Shown piece after piece: positions 35,165 to 44,922 of a stretch of DNA of 64,000 nucleotides. The position numbers and the translations under genes were made by a program. The number at the start of each line of letters is the position of its first letter. Positions within the stretch are counted from its first letter, which is position 1. A model generated the notes under the pieces. It saw only the letters and a program-made list of their open reading frames with translations, did no database searches and was not told the origin of the DNA. This stretch comes from Cristatella mucedo (taxonomy: Eukaryota; Bryozoa; Phylactolaemata; Cristatellidae). The stretch spans positions 3,618,001 to 3,682,000 of the forward strand of contig WPIO01000001.1 in assembly GCA_009760855.2 (NCBI GenBank). The letters are read 5' to 3'.

Positions 35165-35746
35165 AACACTGGTCTACAATTAAATCTAAGTTTAAAAAAA
35201 TTGAAAAAAATAGAAAGGTTGTCAGTGGCATCGTGGATTTCGTAAATAAACTGTCCGGTGGAAGGGAGTTTCATCTGAAATTACCAAATGGTGTAAAATC
35301 GGAAAATGTTCCAGGCGGTTCATTCAATGGATCTGGTCGTTACTCATATGCTGGTCCAGGAACTAAGTTTGCTCAGAGAATGAAAGACAATAATGAAAGG
35401 CACAAATGATTTAGACCGATGGGCCCTTATCCATGACCATGACTATACCGAAGCTTCATCTACGCCTGAGCCTCAAAGAACACAAATAAGAAACTTGTCA
35501 GACTTGGTATTAGCTGAGTCTGCTGCTAGAATTGCACTTGATCCAAGACAACCAAATTACGTACGTGAAAATGCAAAGGCAGTAGCAGCGGTGATGAGTG
35601 CAAAATCAAAATTAGGCTTGGGAATTGGTGGAGCACTAAACTATTCCTTTGCTACTGATTTTCTAAAAGATAAAGTAAATAACCCTGCTAGTCTAAACAA
35701 GATAAAAATTACACTCAAGGAATTGTTGATAGACTGCTTGATATAA
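35152..35746 (+). pseudogene. Phospholipase A2 of parvovirus-VP1 type, frameshifted
   Basis: The first frame (to 35409) has LPNGVKSENVPGGSFNGSGR followed by YSYAGPGTKF, the calcium-loop signature YxGPG of viral PLA2. The second frame (from about 35393) continues with NDLDRWALIHDHDYTEA, which contains the catalytic HDxxY motif. In parvoviruses this enzyme opens endosomal membranes during entry, and related domains are reported in adintovirus-like elements. A frameshift near 35395-35405 separates the calcium loop from the catalytic His-Asp. No ATG is found in frame at the 5' end, so the start is lost or lies upstream in another frame. The C-terminal part is Ala-rich helix. Confidence 0.8.
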
Positions 35747-35800
35747 CTCGGAAAAGAATCTAAAGCAATTAACTTACAAACTTTTCAATTTTATTTATAC

Positions 35801-36308
35801 TTATTTATATATTTTTTTAAATTCTGCTGGATTAAAAACAGATCTCTTTTGTGATGTGTAAACTTTTACTTGGTCAATCTTTAGTCTAATACTTAATCTT
35901 GCTTCATTATTGTAATACTCTTTTGAAACATAATACATAAACATCAAGAATTCCAGTTATACAAAAATTATTTCCTATTTTTTTAATTACGTCTGCAGGA
36001 TTAGATACTTTAATTTGTTTATTATTCTCATCAAACATAATACTAGGTTTCTTTCCAAAGTCAAATCTAATTCTAATTGTTGACCTTGCACTAGTATCAA
36101 ATCCCTTGAAATCTAATTGTTCACTCGATCTATCTACACTATTTTGAATATAAGGAAGTGCTTCTCCTTTTATATACATCCACGCACTAAGATATGGTTT
36201 TGAATCTTTTGAAATTTTCTCTTCAACATAAACGTGTGCAGGCTTTCCCTTAGGAATAACAACTGCTGAATTTTGAAGCACAACCAATTTATTTTCTTGA
36301 TTTTCCAT
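35801..36308 (-). pseudogene. Unknown protein, possible nucleic-acid-binding, frameshifted near end
   Basis: The - strand frame starts MENQENKLVVLQNSAVVIPK right after CTATATAGA, runs 133 codons, and continues in another frame to a TAA at 35801 with RLKIDQVKVYTSQKR and FNPAEFKKIYK. The pattern of short beta strands (WMYIKG, STIRIRFDF, GILDVYV, DQVKVYT) would fit an OB-like fold such as a single-strand binding protein. This is speculation from strand pattern only. It lies next to the CxxC protein on the same strand. Confidence 0.5.
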
Positions 36309-36335
36309 TCTATATAGGGGAAATATTTGGTTAAT

Positions 36336-36698
36336 TCAAATTTTTTTTAAATTGTTGATAGTTCTTCTTAGTTCAGAAAGTATTTGCTCTTTACTCATAT
36401 CACCTCCAAACTTTTTTCCATGGGCTAAAACTCCAGTTCCTAACTTTTTACCATGAGATAGAACACCAGTTCCTAACTTTTTACCATGACTCAAAACTTT
36501 AGTTCCTAACTTTTTACCATGAGACAAAACTCCACTGCCACTCTCTGATCTTAACTTAACAAACTTTGACTTTTTACTTTCACAGATCACACAAATTTCT
36601 TTAATCATTCCTCAAAGGACTTTTGTACTATCTATCTCGACATACTCTTCATGAATACTATCTGTAGGCTTTTTGCATTTCAAGCAGTAAATTTCCAT
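36336..36698 (-). pseudogene. YCxxC/CxxC zinc protein (DUF5679-like) with 11-residue repeats, one stop
   Basis: The start is ATG after TATTATAGAA on the - strand: MEIYCLKCKKPTDS, then after one TGA (probably CGA mutated at a CpG) GMIKEICVICESKKSKFVK. The pair YCxxCKKxT ... CxxCxxKKSKFV is the pattern I know from DUF5679-like small viral proteins. It is followed by four tandem units of 11 residues (VLSHGKKLGTK, 33 bp each, 36410-36535) and a short helix. The basic repeats suggest DNA binding in the virion or a histone-like role. The family name is from memory of the motif. Confidence 0.65.
36410..36535 (-). repeat. 33-bp tandem repeat, four units, coding
   Basis: Unit on + strand: CCATGAGATAGAACACCAG then TTCCTAACTTTTTA. 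Units differ by a few bases and encode V-L-(S/A)-H-G-K-K-(L/F)-G-(T/G). It keeps the reading frame of the zinc protein. Confidence 0.8.
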
Positions 36699-36732
36699 TT
36701 CTATAATATAAAAACTTTTTTTAATTTAGGAA

Positions 36733-37382
36733 ATGTCTCTTCGAGTAAGGGCGTTTAATTTTGGACAAGATGTGGATACTGGTCATAAAGAACCATTGCC
36801 GAGTGTACCAATCAGAGCTTTAGTTTTATGCTCAAGTGGTTCAGGTAAATCTCAACTTATCATAAATTGGATATTTTATGGAATGGTTAATTATGATTGT
36901 TGTATGATTATTGCTTCAAGTTTAGATCAAAAGTTTTATCGCGGATTTATGTCAATGACAAAAGAAAACAAGGCTTACTCTTGGATTAACGGAATTGATG
37001 CTATGCCAGAAGTAGACTCGTATAAGAACTGCAAGAATGTAGTTGTACTTGATGATTTAATGACTGAGGATCAGACTAAAATATTGGACTATTTTACACG
37101 AGGAAGACATAAAGGTCTGAATATTTTCTATCTTGCTCAAGGATTTTCTAATATACCTTGGAGAGAATCAGAAATAATGTAAATCAAATAGTAATCTTTA
37201 AGCAAAACACAACTGACGTTGAGTATATCCGTGATGCATATGTTGGAGATATTGATAAGAAACAATTTAGAGAATGGGTCCACTCTTGTACTAGAAATCG
37301 TTTTGGTTATTGTATAATAGATCTTAAAAGACTGAATCGGAAGGTAGATTTTGGTCTGTTGATTCAGAAGGAAAGCAATTAA
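36733..37382 (+). pseudogene. A32/FtsK-HerA-like DNA-packaging ATPase, frameshifted
   Basis: The protein begins MSLRVRAFNFGQDVD after ATTTAGGAA. The Walker A motif is CSSGSGKSQLI (about residues 33-43) and the Walker B motif is NVVVLDDLM (about residues 105-113), followed by FTRGRHKGLNIFYLAQG, the sensor region. This matches the packaging ATPases of Polintons, adintoviruses and large DNA viruses, which pump DNA into preformed capsids. A single frameshift near 37160-37180 moves the last 70 codons (QIVIFKQNTTDVEYIRDAY) to another frame. Length of about 215 residues is usual for the family. It opens the morphogenesis cluster with the capsid genes downstream. Confidence 0.9.
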
Positions 37383-37415
37383 TTAAATTTTTTAATTCCT
37401 AATAGATATAGTAAA

Positions 37416-38624
37416 ATGTTGAATGGAAAAATGTACTCAATTGGTAAAAAACCTTACAAAGAAAGTGTTCAAGAAGTACTTGATTATGAACCTAAACTGC
37501 AAAATCTGCAAGATCTAAGAGATGCAAACATTCTAGAAAACTCCAGTGAGATACAAAGAATAGAATCAGAAATTGCTGTAAGAGATGTTGCTGAGCATAG
37601 ACTAAACGAGCAAGCATTAGAGAGATCTACTGATAACTCAGGTAAAGTTGTTGTTGAGAAACTTAAAAAGAATTAGACCTAAACTTGCTTTACAGATAGA
37701 AAACAAAGAACAACTTTAGAAGGTTTTAGAATACAAACCAAAACCAGATATATCTAGTACTATTCAAAAAGCAAGAACGGCTGTTAGTGAAGGAAAGCAT
37801 AAAAAAGAGATTACTATAGTAAATCAAGCAAAGACAAATGCAGCAAATCCATAAATACGAAAAGCTATCAATGTTGCTCAAAAAGGTTTAGCTGAAAAGT
37901 TAAATATAAATCCAACCACTGGCACAGCGAAGAAAACTGCAGTAGTATTAGATTTGGATAAAGCTGAACTAATTAAATTAGTAAATAAAAAAATGGATGT
38001 GTTCCAAGTTATGTGACAAGAATAATAAAATAAATGAGATTAATAGTATAAATAAAGATTTAAAACTATATGAACTAGGACTAAAACTTCATAATGAAAA
38101 AACGTATATCACTGAAAAAGAACTAGAATGCTCTAACTGCTCATGATGTCTTAGAATATGTAGAGAATTATTTTAGTTGGGCAGATGATAAACAAAAAGG
38201 TGAACTAGTTAAAGCATATAATTCAACAATTGATAAAAAAAGATTTGCTTGATATTATTGGAGCAAAGAAAACTGGTGGGCTATGCAATTCTATAAGAAA
38301 GATTGTACAGAATCTTAGTGAAGAAAATCTTTCCAATGTTATTTCAGAGCTAGAAAAAAATTTAAAAAAAAAGAAGTGTAAAAGAGCAAAGAGTTTTAGA
38401 ATTATTTAAGACCAAAAGTTGGCAAGGGAATTGAAGGAATTCTATTAGTTGTAAAGAATAATTCAGAAATATTGGACAAGATAGAATTGTGGATTCGTGA
38501 ACTTGCTGCTGGAAATACCGGAGTTGTAAATTCTATTAGTGCTGCTGTTGATTACCTTGCAAAATCTAGAAAAGTACTAAAGTCATACATTGCAAAAATA
38601 AATAAACTCTTATATGATGTATAG
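37416..38624 (+). pseudogene. Long helical protein of unknown function, heavily degraded
   Basis: The first 86 codons are open (MLNGKMYSIGKKPYKESV to VEKLKKN). After a frame change at an A-rich run the coding continues with LALQIENKEQL, then ITIVNQAKTNAANP and KTAVVLDLDKAELIKLVNKK, with stops. Later parts in changing frames include ENLSNVISELEKNLKKKK and AAVDYLAKSRKVLKSYIAKI, ending TAG at 38622. Lys, Glu, Leu and Asn dominate, indicating long helices or coiled coil. It lies between the ATPase and the penton-like genes. It may have been one gene of about 400 codons or two genes. Confidence 0.5.
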
Positions 38625-38627
38625 AAA

Positions 38628-39493
38628 ATGACGGAACTTCTTGGTGTGGCTAAGGAGATTCTACAAAATGATGAGTCAATCAAAACAGATACCATTGCAG
38701 GTAAGGAAGGATACGTTTTTCATACAAGTGGAACCACTAATCCTATTAGAGTAAACATCAATAACCCAATAGAGCTTATAAATAAAAGGTTTAAAGTATG
38801 TTTTAAACAGTTTGTTGGAACAAATTCTATTAAGAATATTACATCAGCTAATAATACTTTTGTGTATAGGCTTACTGGTGGAACTTAAAGAATATTAAGG
38901 ATTCCTCCTGGAATATATGCTGCCGTGTCTGATGATGTAAATATTGGAATTGCTGACAATAAATAATTATATTGTATTATCTGGAAGTGATAAGTTTGTT
39001 TTGGGTATTGATACTGCTACTTCTAATACTTGGATTACTATGCCTGCTGGATTTACATTTGTTGCTGTTAAATCTACTATAGCTCCATTACTTGGATTTA
39101 CTGGAACTGTTTATACAACTGATAAAGCATTTCCATTAGATACATACAGTGCAGCTCCTGGGAAACAGTTCACACAAATAGTTGTAGATTCAGGAGAAAA
39201 AATTACTTAAGAAAATGAAGTTTTAGTTTCTGACTTGAATTTAATTCTTGTAAACTGTAATTTGGTTGCAAGTGGAACAAGTTACATAAATAATATCGAA
39301 ACACAAGTTCTAAGAAGTTTTGCATTTAATTTTTATCCTTGGGAACAAATGGTATATGAACCTAATACTCATTAATAATCTTGTTGGACATTCTATTTCT
39401 GATATATTGATTACAATTACAGATCAAAACTTAAAAGTCTTAGATTTTTGATCGCAGCAAATTACTGTTGTAATAGAAATTATTGAGATATAA
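38628..39493 (+). pseudogene. Minor capsid (penton-like) protein, copy 1, degraded
   Basis: It starts at ATG after GTATAGAAA: MTELLGVAKEILQND. It is broken by TAA at 38886, by a second stop near 38964, and again after EKIT (39208), with a frame change near 39375. Landmarks shared with copies 2 and 3 are ILRIPPGIYAA (others IPKGYYDS), then PLLGFTG (others DTLGF), and a C-terminal TDQNLKVLDF ... VVIEI. The pattern fits the single-jelly-roll penton proteins of Polintons. It is the most divergent of the three tandem copies. Confidence 0.65.
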
Positions 39494-39500
39494 TATAAGA

Positions 39501-40351
39501 TTGTCAATAAGAATAACTGGAACTACTATCTCAGATTCCAAAACTCTAGTTCCGCCAATACTATTAGGATCAGATTCTGGTTATAACAAAATAGGTTTGC
39601 AAAGAGTTGAGTTTACTTATATAAACAAAGTTGTAATGAATGTTACTTCAAAAGGAAATAATTTTCTTTTGTACAAAATTAGACTTACAGCTGCGCAAAA
39701 AGCTATTCAGATTGCTAATGGATATTACGACAGTAATATGATTGTTAATGCTTTGAATACTGCCCTATCAGCAGTAGGCGCTCTATATGTTGTTTTAGGT
39801 AGAACAATAACTGGCGGGATAAAATTTAGTGTTGATACTGATGATAAGATAGTTTTACAAGTTTACAATGATTACGTTGTAATACTCGGAAGTAATGCTC
39901 CTGGAACTATCTCTTCTATTGGCGACACTCTTGGTTTCAGTTCAAATCAGCAGGGTTCGTTTGATGTTGATTTGGTTGGTGGAACTCCACATGAAGCAAT
40001 TGAGAAAGCTATGTATTTCACTAGAACTTATAAGGCTTGGAATAAGATGCAACTGCCTGATAGATCTGGCGTGAGATGGATAAGTGTTGATTGTGATATT
40101 GTTAACATAGAAATGAATTACGTTTAATATAGAAAAGGTTTCTTAAAGCAATCATCATCTTTATATACAATAGACACTGACGATATAAATACTGGAGAAA
40201 AAGTGAATGTACACATTCCAAATGTATTATTTTACCTACAAGAAGAGATATCAATGCCATAAGTTCTATAAAAATAAATTTAACAGATCAAAATGAGAAA
40301 CCAATAATTATTATTACTGGTGTTGTTACTAATGTAGAAATTTCAAAATAA
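39501..40351 (+). pseudogene. Minor capsid (penton-like) protein, copy 2, start codon lost
   Basis: The sequence LSIRITGTTISDSKTLVPPI matches the start of copy 3 (SIRITGTSSSDSKTLVPPI). The codon where copy 3 has ATG is TTG here (39501), so the start is probably lost. The frame is open from upstream to a TAA at 40125, then a coding segment (KGFLKQSSSLYTIDTDDI) and a frame change near 40235 lead to VVTNVEISK and TAA at 40351. Motifs: IANGYYDSNMIVNALN and IGDTLGFSSN. These helix and strand motifs are shared with penton-like proteins of Polintons. It probably formed pentameric vertex capsomers. Confidence 0.7.
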
Positions 40352-40358
40352 TATAAGA

Positions 40359-41128
40359 ATGTCTATAAGAATAACTGGAACGAGCAGTTCAGATTCAAAA
40401 ACTCTAGTTCCACCAATAAATGGAGCAGAATATAATAAAGTTGGTTTGCGAAGAACTGAATTTAGTTATCCAAAAAAGCCAACAATTAAAATAGATAGTG
40501 ATGTAAATGATGAGCTGCACCTAAATATGTTAGCATCAACACCACTTCCAGACTTTATAAAGATCCCCAAGGGTTATTATGATAGTATTGGAATTGTATT
40601 TCGTTTAAATAGATTACTGCTCCAATCAGGAGATTTTTCCTACCTAGATCTAAAGGTGGAATAACATTTACTGCTGGTAACGATGATAGAATAACTATGC
40701 AAGGTTTTGGTACTTATGTTGTATTCTTTGATTATGATAAATCAATAGGTGATACTCTTGGTTTTAACTCAAAACTACTAGGTATGACCAGCAACTCAGA
40801 TTATATAAGCTTTTATCCAGAAGGAGCGTATAAAGCATGGAACAATCTTAGAGACGGTGGAAGATTTACAAGTTTTGACTGCAATCTTGTTAATCCATTC
40901 ATGAAGCATATAGAGAATAAGACTGTTAATCAATCTTCTTCGTTATTTGTAATCAATACTAATGATTTGACTCCAAGACAAAGAGTAGACATTCACTTAA
41001 AAAATGTGTTTTTTCTACCTAGTCGAACAGATTGGATAAGCAATGTTAAAATACGCCTATCTGATCAAGATGGGAATCATGAAGATTTTATATCTGATAT
41101 CATAGTTACAATAGAAATTTCTAAATAA
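40359..41128 (+). pseudogene. Minor capsid (penton-like) protein, copy 3, one frameshift
   Basis: The ATG follows ATATAAGA. Two frames, 40359-40664 and 40697-41128, are joined by a single frame change near 40655-40690. Motifs: IKIPKGYYDSIGIVFRLN, IGDTLGFNSKL, AYKAWNNLRDG and the C-terminal RLSDQDGNHEDFIS then IVTIEISK. Copy 2 has the same AYKAWNK / TYKAWNK block and a similar end. This is the best preserved of the three copies. The order ATPase, minor capsid, major capsid is the usual Polinton morphogenesis module. Confidence 0.75.
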
Positions 41129-41134
41129 TATAGA

Positions 41135-41317
41135 ATGGGTAGCTATGCTAGAATTGGTCATGGTTGAATAACTGGTGGAAAATATCATGGTTCTGGTGTA
41201 ATTGACAAGATTATTGATGGTGTTGGAAAAGCAGCACCTGTGCTAACTGGACTTACTGGACTTTTATATATAGAGAAGAAATGGCAAGTGCTCCAATTGA
41301 GAACATACTCGAATTAG
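41135..41317 (+). pseudogene. Small Gly-rich virion-type protein, one stop
   Basis: The ATG directly follows ATATAGA. The frame of 60 codons reads MGSYARIGHG, a TGA, ITGGKYHGSGVIDKIIDGVG then LTGLTGLLYIEK, and overlaps the major capsid start by 37 nt in another frame. Gly-Gly motifs followed by a hydrophobic helix resemble the small precursor proteins of adenovirus-like virions, which are cleaved at xxGG/x or xxGx/G sites. That likeness is weak; no family is recognised. Confidence 0.4.
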
Positions 41318-42801
41318 GTGATCCTTGTTTTCCTAACTACAAAGGTAAAGATTACCAATACAGAGAATTTTATCAAAGCAATGGAAGTGAGACTGATGAT
41401 ATTGCAAATAAGTTAGTTACCTTTACTGTTCCTGGTGAACAACAGCTTTGCTATGTGCTTTCAGATGCTATTCTGTTGCTTGAAGGGCAGATAAAGGTTC
41501 AAACGGTTGCACCTGCTGCAGGTACTAACACACAATTTGATCCGCTTAAAAGAACTATTGCTGCAGGTCTCGTCAACAATGCTGGAGCTTGGCGGTTCAG
41601 TTCGATGAGAATCAGACTTGGTGTGGAAGAAATAGAAACATACTCACATAGACAGGCTCCTGGAACAGTTACAACTCTTATGGGATTACTTGCATATCAA
41701 ATTTATTACAATCGAACAGAAGGACCTGCAACTGGATGGAAAAAAGATGAGGCGGCTAGTCCTGATGACTTGTATGTAGCTGACAGCTATACAAGCCCAG
41801 CTGCAAGTGGAATATCTACTTCTAATAACGGTTTTTGATACAGAAGATGTCTTTCAAATATTGTCGCTGACCCTCCTGGATCATTCAGTATTTCACTTCC
41901 ACTTTCAAGGTTGTCAGGATTTTGTGCAGATATGAATAAAATTCTTTATAATATTCCATTTACACTTGAGATGACAAGAGTTGGTGGGAGTGACTTCGAC
42001 GCTGTTATGATTGGTACATCTGGTGCAGCTAACATTATGGCGGCTAGAGGTGCAGGAGTTGCAGGTAATGGAACTTGGCTAGCACTTAAAGTAGTTATGT
42101 CAAAAGTGAGACTAATGGTTCCATGTGTAACTCCTAAAGAAAGCATTCAAAGAGCTCTTGCAGACGTATCTAGTGAAAGAGCTAAAAAGATTAGACTAAA
42201 TTACAGGGTTAGACGCTATGAGAAAATTACGATAACTAGTTTCAACCAAGGTCTAAAGTTTACTAAAACTCTATCAGTGCAAAATACTATTGATAAAGTT
42301 AGTTGGTTGATTGTTGCAGCACAAAACTGTAATAAGTTTGATAGTTACGCTGGGAATCCCGGTACATACAATCACTGCGATATTAAAAATGTAACTGTAC
42401 TCGCTAATGGTTCTAAACAGTACCCTGCTGTTCTTAGAAGCTGCTATTTCAAAGATGCTAAATGCTCAACAGCATATCTAGATTTTACTCAATTCAGAAA
42501 GCAATATCTAGAATTAAATGAACTTACAGAACCGGTTGGTGTTACTTATCCTGAATGGTTATCACTATATCCAATTCATGTGATTGATCTACAGTATAGC
42601 GATGAACCTCTAAGAGTCACTTCAAAGCTTGATGTAACTATTGAGTTTAACTCTCAAATCCCTACTGCTGCTCCTCAAACAAATGTTATGATTCATTATC
42701 TAACTATCTGTGAAAACAGTGCTGAACTTACTTCTAATGGTAATGGTTCACCATTTACCTGCAGTAAGGGAACATATATTTATGATGGAAGTGACATTTA
42801 A
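41281..42801 (+). pseudogene. Major capsid protein (double jelly-roll), single stop
   Basis: The gene is about 506 codons, open except for one TGA at 41836-41838 after TSNNGF. It starts MASAPIENILELGDPCFPNY after TATATAGAGAAGAA. Length, position behind the minor capsid genes and beta-rich composition fit the hexon-like major capsid protein of Polintons and adintoviruses. Segments such as KIRLNYRVRRYEKITITSFN and TVIEFNSQ-like strands near the end support this. The two parts (185 codons, then about 320) are otherwise undamaged, so this gene died late or recently. Whether the TGA replaces CGA or TGG cannot be decided here. Confidence 0.8.
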
Positions 42802-42823
42802 GAAAATTTAAAACAGAAATATA

Positions 42824-43654
42824 ATGAATAAATTTGATTTTGTACAAGGTTCAGATGAGTGGAAAAAATCAGTGTCTTTGAATATTGGAGGTTCAGAAGT
42901 TTACTCAGTGCTTAGAAATGACTTAGTATTTGGAGATCAGGCGGAAGTAGACATAGAATTAATTGCTAACAGAAAACTAAAAAAATACATTGCTAACAGT
43001 TCTAGCATGAAGTTTCCTCCAATGTTATTCGGTAAAGTATTTGAACCTATTGCAGCTGAATTTTTAGAAATGAAACTAAAAGTAAAACTTGATATTGCAA
43101 ACGATAGTTTTAGTGGTGATGGTGTATACAGATATTCTCCTGGTGGAATAATAGATAACAATACGTTAATAGAAATAAAATGTTTATGGAGCAGAAATAT
43201 TATTGATGATTTTATACCTAAACACTATCACGCACAATGCTTACTTGGATTACATGTTTTAAAACTTAGTGAATGCTTTTACTCTGAGTTTGAGATTTTT
43301 GTTCCTGGGTCGAATTGTGAAGAACCGCCGCTAGATTACGTAGCAGCTGGTAATGTAAGAATTCCTAATACTGATTTGGATATGCCACTTAGAGAACTAA
43401 TTTTTATGCTTTTACTTAAAGATGAAAAGTATTTTGATTTTGAGTTTTATATAACAAGCAAATATGGCAGATTTAACTATAAAAAAGCAAATGGTTATGA
43501 TTTAAAGTATTATATAAGAAGATGTTTGATCCAAGTTCTAGAAGAAGACGATCCTTGTAGATTTGCTAGAATAGTTCCTATTGTTAAAGAAGTGCTAGAT
43601 AGATCAAAAATTTTAATTAATAACTATATAGATGAGTCAAAGACATCATTGTGA
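42824..43654 (+). CDS. YqaJ/lambda-type exonuclease (PD-(D/E)XK), intact frame
   Basis: The ORF of 276 residues begins MNKFDFVQGSDEWKKSVSLN, where QGSDEW is the signature start of YqaJ-like viral recombinases. The nuclease core follows: FGKVFEPIAAEFLEMKL, then YRYSPGGIIDNNTLIEIKC, and HYHAQCLLGLHVL, the Q-helix. In active enzymes the core reads SPDGxx...(L)xEIKCP. Here PDG is PGG, so the metal-binding Asp seems lost, while E-x-K is kept. Such enzymes act in recombination and concatemer or end processing. The gene has no stops, despite that substitution. It overlaps the next gene by 23 nt. Confidence 0.8.
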   Translation: MNKFDFVQGSDEWKKSVSLNIGGSEVYSVLRNDLVFGDQAEVDIELIANRKLKKYIANSSSMKFPPMLFGKVFEPIAAEFLEMKLKVKLDIANDSFSGDGVYRYSPGGIIDNNTLIEIKCLWSRNIIDDFIPKHYHAQCLLGLHVLKLSECFYSEFEIFVPGSNCEEPPLDYVAAGNVRIPNTDLDMPLRELIFMLLLKDEKYFDFEFYITSKYGRFNYKKANGYDLKYYIRRCLIQVLEEDDPCRFARIVPIVKEVLDRSKILINNYIDESKTSL

Positions 43655-44492
43655 TGACTACGTAAGTAGAATAAATGGTTATATTCTATCAGACCTTGAT
43701 GCAAATGGAAATAGAGCTATTAATATGATGGATCCTGTGAATGATAGTGATGCTGTAACAAAATCGTATGCAGATGCAAACTTTATTGTAAATAGTGGTA
43801 CTTCTTTAAATTTAAATAATAGACCAATTAAAAATCTTTCTCCAGGTGTTAATCTAACAGATGCTGTTAATGTCAGTCACTTATCAAACTATGTCAAGAA
43901 ATCTGGAGATACAATGGCTGGAGATCTAAATATGAATAGTTTTGCTATTACTTCTACATACTGGAATTCTAGTGTTACTACTCCAACAGTTCTTCCTGAT
44001 GATTTTTGTGTTACCTATGGTGGATTAAAAGGAGATGTATTATTGAAGAATTCTCCTGCTACAACAAATTTAAATATGAATAAAAACGCTGTAATCAATG
44101 TTGCTGAACTTGTTAATTCTTCAGATGCTGCAACAAAATCTTATGTTGACAGAGCAGTTAAAAAACTAACAGAAGTCGTTGTACCTACATTTAATCCTAG
44201 AGCAATGAATTCTACTATTAATATTTCTACTGCATATTCTTGGCAAAATAGGAATGCTCCTCCACTAATAATACTAAGTGCAATGGTTGTTGGATCGTCT
44301 AACTGTATACAACTAAAACCTAGCAGCGATATGACAATTGTATCAGGTGATATACGAGCTATAAATACATCGCCGACTTGAACCGATTTTAAGTATTATG
44401 TATACTTTACAAGAGTTCCGATACAGTATTATTATATTGATAACCTAGGAAATATGAAAGGTAATCTATTAATTTCTTACACAAGTATCTGA
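43632..44492 (+). pseudogene. Tail-fibre-like protein 2, one stop near the end
   Basis: The ATG follows TATATAG directly. The protein starts MSQRHHCDDYVSRINGYILS, then has four fibre units: NRAINMMDPVNDSDAVTKSY, NRPIKNLSPGVNLTDAVN, KKSGDTMAGDLNMNSFAI and INVAELVNSSDAATKSYVD. The C-terminal 80 residues are a non-repeat head. A TGA at 44379 interrupts it; the same frame continues for 36 codons (TDFKYYVYFTRVPIQYYY) to a stop at 44490. The DLDAN segment matches the start of fibre 1, so the two are paralogues. The likely role is receptor binding at the virion surface. Confidence 0.8.
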
Positions 44493-44527
44493 AAAATATA
44501 AACGGACTAGTAAGAAAATTAATTTTT

Positions 44528-44913
44528 TTAATTTTGTTCTTTACGTTTACCTTTAACTAATGGAAACAATTTTGCAATATGCATTATTGATTCATGTCCT
44601 AAACAGTGATGATTGCAGAATAACTCGGAATACCTTTTTTCAAGTGTTTCTTTGCTAGGCAGTATATCTTTGTCGGTCTTTGTTTAGAATACTTATTCTT
44701 TCGTAATAACAATCTGCACAAATGATTATTTTGTTATTTCTTGAAATAGCACAATTGAATTATGTTTCTTTACTATCTAAATCGCAGATATCGCAACGCA
44801 TTTCATACTTTAACTTTGATCTTCGCTTAAATTTTTTTGCAAGCTGGATGACCTGATTCTAAATAATTAAGTTCGCTAAATGATGTCGAACAAGTATCAC
44901 AAAATGTTTCCAT
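44528..44913 (-). pseudogene. Cys/His cluster (zinc-binding) protein, broken
   Basis: The - strand starts METFCDTCSTSFSEL, with a further HPACKK, then after a frame change has EMRCDICDLDSKE, an in-frame stop, FNCAISRNNKIIICADCYYE, and after another frame change FCNHHCLGHESIMH, ending TAA at 44528. The spacing CxxC..HxxxC..CxxC..C..CxxC..CNHHC suggests several zinc sites, RING- or ribbon-like. The start codon is 9 bp from the integrase start on the other strand. No family is recognised. It may be a regulator. Confidence 0.55.
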
Positions 44914-44922
44914 ATCTATAGA
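44914..44922. promoter_or_regulatory. Bidirectional start-site motif (CTATAG) between two element genes
   Basis: Only nine bases separate the divergent ATGs of the zinc protein (-) and the integrase (+). They contain the palindrome CTATAG, so each strand shows TATAGA(TA) directly before its own ATG. It is an example of the TATA(T)AG start motif found before at least 13 element genes. Confidence 0.6.

Noticed and set aside
36410-36535. CRISPR-like direct repeats
   Set aside because: Units are contiguous, in frame and coding, with no spacers; the window is eukaryotic.
25733-44381. TGA read as tryptophan in the element (several single TGA interruptions in otherwise good frames)
   Set aside because: TAA and TAG stops and frameshifts are also frequent, the TGA in the integrase stands where Gly is usual, and the one in the zinc protein fits CGA to TGA decay. 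Ordinary mutation explains it.
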